This document shows, piece by piece, positions 59,461 to 64,000 of a stretch of 64,000 bases of DNA. The position numbers were made by a program, and so were the translations under genes. Source of the DNA: Methylophilus glucosoxydans. Lineage in GTDB: Bacteria > Pseudomonadota > Gammaproteobacteria > Burkholderiales > Methylophilaceae. A model generated the notes under the pieces. That model made no database searches. It saw nothing but the letters and a program-made list of their open reading frames with translations, and had not been told where the DNA came from. Numbering within the stretch: the stretch's first letter is position 1; each line of letters starts with the position of its first letter. The stretch covers positions 310,001 through 374,000 of the forward strand of contig NZ_JBHTJW010000001.1 in assembly GCF_042676145.1 (NCBI RefSeq), written 5' to 3'.

Positions 59461-60222
59461 ATGATGAGCTTGACCCGTGACGATATGCTGCGTGAACTGG
59501 AGTTGTTGCCAGCATGGCATGTGCGCATGCCGCCAGTGCTAGAGATGGCTGCTGCCATGCCGCAAACAGCGCCTGTGTCTGCGGGCGAGCAAGTGACCCA
59601 TGTCGCAGAAAAAGCGGTCCCTCCAGATGTGACAGAGACCGCTCCCGAGTTACCTGTCACTGAGTCGCCAACCTTGATGCCAGTGGCTGCTGCTGGTGAG
59701 CCAGAAAATGTTTCCCTGCCCAACTGGCAGCCCAACGTTGCTGAAGAGGCCCCCATGCACAGCGTGTCGCTTGACGCGCCAGTGCTGGCGCTTGAGGTGG
59801 ATCACCCTGTAGAGGATATCGCCGCTGAGACACCAGCCGAGAGCGTTGCAACGCTGATTCAGTCTCCCTGGCTGATCTATTCGACCCGCCCCGTTGACGC
59901 CCCCAGCCAGCAATTGCTGCAAAACATCATGCAAGCCATGCAGTTACCTGCTGATGAGGTGACCGTGACTCATGAACCGTTGCAACGCGCACAGGTCAGC
60001 AGCCGCTTTTGTGTGCTATTTGGCCTGGCGGCCGCCAATCAGTTTTTAAATGCCCAACATACCGAGGTCGCAGCCGTGCGTGGTCAGTTGCATGCAGTGG
60101 GTGACTTGTGGTGTGTGGTGACGCACGACTTGGCTGCGATGTTGCAAACACCTGCGCTCAAGCGTGAGGTATGGCAGGACTTGTGCCTGTTACTGGCAAA
60201 GAAAAGCGAACTGATGGCTTGA
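59461..60222 (+). CDS. Probable DNA polymerase III psi subunit (divergent HolD) with long linker
   Basis: It has 253 residues after AGGAGG. Three parts are visible. Residues 3-22 (RDDMLRELELLPAWHVR) resemble the psi N-terminal peptide that binds the clamp loader, including the L-x-x-L and W. Residues 25-130 are a Pro/Ala/Val/Glu-rich, probably disordered linker. Residues 135-253 resemble the psi globular domain: LLQNIMQAMQLPADEVTVT, a hydrophobic strand (RFCVLFGLAA), and DLAAMLQTPALKREVWQDLC like the psi end. E. coli psi is 137 residues without the linker. The link to rimI matches the E. coli holD-rimI pair. Similar genes are often called hypothetical. Assignment is inference from pattern plus context. 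Confidence 0.6.
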   Translation: MMSLTRDDMLRELELLPAWHVRMPPVLEMAAAMPQTAPVSAGEQVTHVAEKAVPPDVTETAPELPVTESPTLMPVAAAGEPENVSLPNWQPNVAEEAPMHSVSLDAPVLALEVDHPVEDIAAETPAESVATLIQSPWLIYSTRPVDAPSQQLLQNIMQAMQLPADEVTVTHEPLQRAQVSSRFCVLFGLAAANQFLNAQHTEVAAVRGQLHAVGDLWCVVTHDLAAMLQTPALKREVWQDLCLLLAKKSELMA

Positions 60223-60343
60223 ATAAACACTTCTTTGGCCGCATCTATTGCAGTGTTGTGGAGTGTTTGAATGTGGCTAACCAATCGTGGCAAGCCCGTC
60301 ACCACCAAATATTTTTAAGTGATTGAAGACTGGAGTCTCAAAT

Positions 60344-60940
60344 ATGCGCCGTTTATTCACTCTGTTGTTGCTGACTGCGACACTTAGCCTGTCTGGGTGT
60401 GGCTATAACCAGTTCCAAAGCCTGGATGAAGAAACCAAAGCCAATTGGTCTGAAGTGCTCAACCAGTACCAGCGCCGGGCCGATCTGGTGCCTAACCTGG
60501 TTTCGACAGTCAAAGGCTATGCCAGCCACGAAGAAAAAGTACTGACTGAGGTGACCGAGGCGCGCGCAAAAGTCGGCAGCATGCAAGTGACGCCAGAGTT
60601 GCTGAATGATCCTGAGGCGTTTGCCAAGTTTCAGGCGGCGCAAGGTCAATTGACCAGTGCCTTGTCACGCTTGATGGTGGTGTCAGAAAACTACCCTAAT
60701 CTGAAGGCAGATGCCAGTTTCAGGGACTTGCAGGCGCAGTTGGAAGGCACAGAGAACCGTGTCACCGTGGCGCGTAACCGTTACATCGAATCCGTGAAGA
60801 AATACAACGTCGCCGTACGCAGCTTTCCAAACAACCTGACCGCCATGATGTTTGGTTATCAGCCCAAGCCCACGTTTACGGTAGAAAACGAAAAAGCCAT
60901 TTCTAGCGCGCCTAAAGTCGATTTTGGTGACAGCAAGTAA
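60344..60940 (+). CDS. LemA family lipoprotein
   Basis: It has 198 residues from ATG 60344 with a lipoprotein signal ending LSLSGC (C19). The LemA domain follows: EVLNQYQRRADLVPNLVSTVKGYASHE, VTEARAKVGSM, LSRLMVVSENYPNLKAD and FRDLQAQLEGTENRVTVARNRYI, then NNLTAMMFGYQPKPTF near the end. LemA proteins form long helical bundles, and their function is poorly known; they are commonly encoded with TPM-domain proteins, as here (six bases before the next start). A role in envelope maintenance is a reasonable guess only. Confidence 0.94.
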   Translation: MRRLFTLLLLTATLSLSGCGYNQFQSLDEETKANWSEVLNQYQRRADLVPNLVSTVKGYASHEEKVLTEVTEARAKVGSMQVTPELLNDPEAFAKFQAAQGQLTSALSRLMVVSENYPNLKADASFRDLQAQLEGTENRVTVARNRYIESVKKYNVAVRSFPNNLTAMMFGYQPKPTFTVENEKAISSAPKVDFGDSK

Positions 60941-60946
60941 CGGCGG

Positions 60947-61816
60947 GTGGCTTTGCGCTTAAGAGCATTATTTCTTACCTGGTGCCTGTTCTGCATGGCG
61001 CTGGTCAGCCATGCAGACGATCTGGTTGCTATCCCTGCTTTACAGGCTGCGGTTACCGATTTGACGCAGACCTTGCGTCCTGAAGAGCAAGCGGCCCTGA
61101 ACCAGAAGCTGAGCCAGTTTGCACAGCAAGCTGGCTCGCAGGTCGCGGTACTGATCTTGCCCAGCACGCAGCCAGAAGACATCGCGCAATTTGGCATTCG
61201 CCTGGCCGAAGCCTGGAAAATTGGCCGCGATAAGCAGGATGATGGCGTGATTGTGATCGTCGCCAAAAACGACAAAAAAATGCGCATTGAAGTCGGCTAT
61301 GGGCTGGAAGGGGCGATTCCTGACGCGATTGCCAAGCGCATTATTGCCGAGCAAATGGCGCCGGCCTTCAAGCAGGGCCAGTTTTACAACGGCCTGAATC
61401 TGGCCACGGATACCTTGATCAAGCTGATACAAGGCGAGCAACTGCCCGCAGCGGATAAATCATCCTCGCATCACTCAAATGCGGATGGCTGGATGACCAT
61501 GCTGCCGATATTGATGTTTGCCGCCATTATCGCCGGGGCGATTTTCAAAAGCATGTTAGGGGATTTTCCGGGCAGCCTGGTGACTGGCGGTGCGTTGGGT
61601 GTACTGGCCGGATTCATGGGGGCCACTTTGCTGGTCATGGGCTTGGTCGGCCTGGCGGCATTTGTCTTTACACTGGCCATGGGCGGGCGCGGTGGCAGTG
61701 GTATGCCGTATTCTGCGGGCGGCTTTGGCGGCTACTCAGGCGGCAGCCGTGGGCCAGATATTTTCAGTGGCGGTGGCGGTGATTTTGGCGGCGGCGGGGC
61801 TTCCGGCGATTGGTAA
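60947..61816 (+). CDS. TPM-domain membrane protein (YgcG-like), GTG start
   Basis: It has 289 residues starting at GTG 60947; a TTG at 60953 is also usable. There is a signal sequence (about 1-25), a TPM domain in the periplasm (about 26-160, with VTDLTQTLRPEEQAALNQKL, VAVLILPSTQPEDI, GVIVIVAKNDKKMRIEVGYG and IIAEQMAPAFKQGQFYNG), two transmembrane helices (about 182-202 and 210-245), and a Gly/Ser-rich tail (GGFGGYSGGSRGPD ... GGGGDFGGGGASGDW). That tail is common in this family. It is encoded with lemA and a second TPM gene in one tight cluster. Confidence 0.92.
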   Translation: MALRLRALFLTWCLFCMALVSHADDLVAIPALQAAVTDLTQTLRPEEQAALNQKLSQFAQQAGSQVAVLILPSTQPEDIAQFGIRLAEAWKIGRDKQDDGVIVIVAKNDKKMRIEVGYGLEGAIPDAIAKRIIAEQMAPAFKQGQFYNGLNLATDTLIKLIQGEQLPAADKSSSHHSNADGWMTMLPILMFAAIIAGAIFKSMLGDFPGSLVTGGALGVLAGFMGATLLVMGLVGLAAFVFTLAMGGRGGSGMPYSAGGFGGYSGGSRGPDIFSGGGGDFGGGGASGDW

Positions 61817-61825
61817 ACTAAACAC

Positions 61826-62335
61826 ATGAAACCCATTCATCCTCTCAAACGCTGGTTTAAGCATGCCTGGAGCCATCCTCGCCAGGTCAAGGCGCTGTTT
61901 TCTGCACAGGCGCTGGCCAATATTGAAAATGCTATCTCACAAAATGAACACCATCATGCCGGTGAAATACGCGTGGTGATTGAATCTGGCTTGCCTGCCT
62001 ATGCTATCCTGCGAGGGCTCACCCCAAGGCAACGCGCCATTCACTTGTTTGGTCAGTTGAATATCTGGGATACCGAGCATAACAATGGCGTACTGATTTA
62101 CCTGTGTCTGGCCGATCAGGATGTAGAAATTGTCGCCGACCGCGGTATTCATCGGCAGGTGGGGCAAGCAGGCTGGCAGCAGATTTGCCAGCAGATGGAA
62201 GGGATGTTCAGAAGTGGGCAGTTTGAAGCAGGTGTGGTTTACGGTATTCAGGCCATTGGCCAACATTTGGCAGCGCATTTTCCGCCCGAAGCTGTGCCGC
62301 GTAACGAGTTGTCTAACCGCGTCCTTATTCTCTAG
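61826..62335 (+). CDS. TPM-domain protein, second copy
   Basis: It has 169 residues, with neither signal peptide nor transmembrane helix, so it is probably cytosolic or peripheral. The TPM domain includes HHAGEIRVVIESGLPAYAIL, LFGQLNIWDTEHNNGVLIYL, DVEIVADRGIHRQVGQAGWQQ and FRSGQFEAGVVYGI. The spacing of the strand-loop motifs matches the preceding protein but the sequence is much diverged, and the N-terminus is Lys/His-rich (HPLKRWFKHAWSHP). The role is unknown. Its C-terminal coding part overlaps the next gene in another frame. Confidence 0.9.
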   Translation: MKPIHPLKRWFKHAWSHPRQVKALFSAQALANIENAISQNEHHHAGEIRVVIESGLPAYAILRGLTPRQRAIHLFGQLNIWDTEHNNGVLIYLCLADQDVEIVADRGIHRQVGQAGWQQICQQMEGMFRSGQFEAGVVYGIQAIGQHLAAHFPPEAVPRNELSNRVLIL

Positions 62336-62981
62336 CGCACACCTGTTCTCCGGTTTTGTATTGGCCTGCTTATCGGGCGCGATGCCAGCACAGGCCGATC
62401 TCAAAGACATCTATCGTATTTATCACAGTCCCCCCGCCCTGCAAGCTTTTGAGATTTGTCATGGCGGGGGCTGTGTCCAGTCAGACGTGCTGAGCCTGAG
62501 CCCTGCCGAATGGGATAACGTCGAGCAGCTATTTACGCCGCTGCCAGCGACTGCAGAGGCCGAGCGCGAGGCCATTGCAAAAGCCATCGGCCTGCTGGAG
62601 GACATAGTCGGTACCAAAATTGGTACTGCAGCAGACCGCGCCGGGACGTTTAACAACAGTGAATACCTGCATCAACAAGACTGCAACGACGAAGCCATCA
62701 ACAGTACGACCTATCTGCGACTGATGCAGCAAGCTGGCCTGATCCGTTACCATGACATTCTGGATACCCGCACCCGCAAGTTTTTTCTAACCGGCTGGCC
62801 ACATACGGCCGCCGTCATCCGTGAGCAGGCCAATCAAGCTGAATATGCGGTTGATAGCTGGTTCTACGATAACGGCTATCCGGCCACCATCATTCCGATG
62901 GCGACCTGGAAAGACGGATACATTCCTACCGATAGTCCGATCTTGCAACGGCCACAGCAAAAAGAGGCGACAGCCGAGTAG
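62256..62981 (+). CDS. Exported protein of unknown function, conserved in proteobacteria (C-H-D arrangement)
   Basis: The frame continues from inside the TPM gene; the true start is uncertain. No ATG precedes the signal-like stretch (FSSAHLFSGFVLACLSGAMPAQA), so a TTG at 62256 is possible; ATG 62380 is the latest choice and would lose the signal. From about 62395 the protein resembles a conserved hypothetical family known to me from Pseudomonas: EICHGGGCVQ, TAADRAGT, DCNDEAINSTTYL, a lone His in GWPHTAAVI, and VDSWFYDNGYPA. Cys, His and Asp in that order recall papain/transglutaminase-like hydrolases; this is inference. It follows the lemA-TPM cluster and ends 67 bp before proS. Confidence 0.6.
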   Translation: MANIWQRIFRPKLCRVTSCLTASLFSSAHLFSGFVLACLSGAMPAQADLKDIYRIYHSPPALQAFEICHGGGCVQSDVLSLSPAEWDNVEQLFTPLPATAEAEREAIAKAIGLLEDIVGTKIGTAADRAGTFNNSEYLHQQDCNDEAINSTTYLRLMQQAGLIRYHDILDTRTRKFFLTGWPHTAAVIREQANQAEYAVDSWFYDNGYPATIIPMATWKDGYIPTDSPILQRPQQKEATAE

Positions 62982-63048
62982 GCGCGGATGACGCCGCCAG
63001 CGAATAAGGCTAAAATCGCGCTTTCGGATTTTAATTAAAGTTATTCTT

Positions 63049-64000
63049 ATGCGCGCCTCACAATTTTTCATTGCTACCCAAAAAGAAGCCCCTTCAGATG
63101 CTGAACTGATCAGCCACAAACTGATGGTGCGTGCCGGCTTGATCAAAAGGCTGGGTAGCGGTTTGTATAGCTGGATGCCGCTGGGCTTGCGCGTATTGCG
63201 TAAGGTGGAAAACATTGTGCGCGACGAAATGAACAAGGCGGGTGCGCTGGAGCTGTTGATGCCCGCTGTGCAGCCTAAAGAGCTGTGGGAAGAAACTGGC
63301 CGCTGGGCGGTGTTTGGCCCACAAATGCTCAAGATTCAGGACAGGCACGAGCGTGACTTCTGCTTTGGCCCCACGCATGAAGAAGTGATTACTGACATCG
63401 CGCGTAAGGAAATCAGCAGCTACAAACAATTGCCGTTAAATTTTTACCAGATTCAGACCAAGTTCCGTGACGAGATCCGCCCGCGTTTTGGCGTGATGCG
63501 TGCCCGCGAATTTTTGATGAAAGATGCCTACTCTTTCCATACTAGCGTCGATTGCCTGGTGAATACCTACAACACCATGCACACGGCTTACAGCAATGTG
63601 TTTACGCGCCTGGGTCTCAAATTCCGCGCCGTGAAAGCTGACTCTGGTGCCATTGGTGGCGACGGTTCGCAAGAGTTTCACGTACTGGCAGACAGTGGCG
63701 AAGATGCACTGGCCTATTGCGAGCAATCTGATTACGCGGCTAACGTCGAGCTGGCCGAAGCCGTAGCGACTGGCAGCCGTGCCGCAGCCACAGCAACCAT
63801 GCGTGAAGTGGATACGCCCAAGCAAACGACCTGCGAAGACGTGGCCAAATTGCTGGAAGTGCCTGTGAGCAAAACCGTGAAGTCGGTGGCCTTGCTGGTG
63901 GATGGAGTGTTTACGCTGGCTTTGTTGCGCGGTGATCATCAACTCAATGAAGTGAAATTCGGCAAGGTAGAGGGCGTGAAAGAGTTCCGCCTGGCCGCCG
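63049..64000 (+). CDS. proS: Prolyl-tRNA synthetase (3' end missing)
   Basis: The coding sequence starts at ATG 63049 and is open to the right edge, 317 codons visible of about 570. Bacterial-type ProRS is clear from MRASQFFIATQKEAPSDAEL, LIKRLGSGLYSWMPLGLRVL, EMNKAGALELLMPAVQPKELW, PTHEEVITDIARKEISSYKQLP and FRDEIRPRFGVMRAREFLMKDAYSFH (class II motif 2). The inserted editing (INS) domain has begun by the edge (TTCEDVAKLLEVPVSKTVKS). TAAAAT at 63011-63016 is a possible -10, with no better element close by. Confidence 0.97.
   Translation, partial: MRASQFFIATQKEAPSDAELISHKLMVRAGLIKRLGSGLYSWMPLGLRVLRKVENIVRDEMNKAGALELLMPAVQPKELWEETGRWAVFGPQMLKIQDRHERDFCFGPTHEEVITDIARKEISSYKQLPLNFYQIQTKFRDEIRPRFGVMRAREFLMKDAYSFHTSVDCLVNTYNTMHTAYSNVFTRLGLKFRAVKADSGAIGGDGSQEFHVLADSGEDALAYCEQSDYAANVELAEAVATGSRAAATATMREVDTPKQTTCEDVAKLLEVPVSKTVKSVALLVDGVFTLALLRGDHQLNEVKFGKVEGVKEFRLAA

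Overview
The window looks like a chromosomal segment of a betaproteobacterium, most likely a Methylophilaceae methylotroph (Methylophilus, Methylotenera or a close relative). This rests on the style of the recognisable proteins (Coq7, ArfB, DUF2322, an OFA-type MFS carrier, PduO-type adenosyltransferase, RlhA) and on gene neighbourhoods such as pcnB-folK-deoxynucleoside kinase-panB and cysS / cyclophilins / lpxH. No 16S rRNA or methanol dehydrogenase gene is present, so the family assignment is inference. The DNA is almost wholly coding and mostly housekeeping. I see no rRNA, tRNA, CRISPR array, prophage or intact transposase.

Layout. 1-1790 (-): rlhA, cut by the left edge. 1865-4590 (+): bioA and dacB, then a palindromic MITE-like element (4590-4764). 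4833-6232 (+): FKBP lipoprotein, OsmC and VOC proteins, ending at a shared terminator. 6280-8747 (-): ctpA, coq7 and a DUF2322 gene. 8920-12350: Rdx/SelW-like protein, NlpC/P60 hydrolase, DinG-type helicase, arfB. 12497-15122 (-): argJ and cysS. 15389-19760 (+): two secreted proteins sharing a Cds6-type NTF2-like C-terminus (one with TPRs, one an L,D-transpeptidase), two cyclophilins and lpxH. 19867-22517 (-): ribH-nusB and an OFA-family MFS carrier. 22589-28856 (+): a Pho box, phoB, a four-gene set resembling the lipid A hexosamine-modification (Lgm/NaxD/FlmK) pathway, then lnt. 29354-35309 (-): a heavy-metal RND efflux operon led by a His-rich small protein. 35481-40508 (+): glyQS, gmhB, an acyltransferase and a YgjP-type metallopeptidase. 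40512-48085: EamA carrier, then an AcrAB-OprM-type pump with a divergent TetR regulator and tandem operators. 48257-50351 (-): bfd with a near-perfect Fur box, a two-subunit bacterioferritin pair, and a Sco copper chaperone. 50464-51619 (+): ilvE and a small zinc-finger protein. 51821-52480: a large imperfect palindrome. 52570-57362: murI (-), then PduO-type adenosyltransferase, pcnB, folK, deoxynucleoside kinase and panB (+). 57428-58210: an AT-rich HEPN-like gene. 58280-62981 (+): tsaB, rimI, a probable divergent holD (psi), lemA, two TPM-domain proteins and a periplasmic protein of unknown function. 63049-64000: proS, cut by the right edge.

The main functional themes are envelope biogenesis and remodelling (dacB, two murein enzymes, lpxH, lnt, gmhB, the Lgm-like set), metal and iron handling (HME-RND operon, bfd/bfr, sco) and translation (rlhA, cysS, glyQS, proS, arfB, rimI, tsaB). 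The most interesting observations are the Lgm-like glycolipid cluster beside a Pho-box-controlled phoB, the complementary active sites of the two bacterioferritin subunits, the probable unrecognised psi clamp-loader subunit after rimI, the giant palindrome with its dispersed relative, the MITE after dacB, and the perfect 16-bp inverted repeat in front of bioA.
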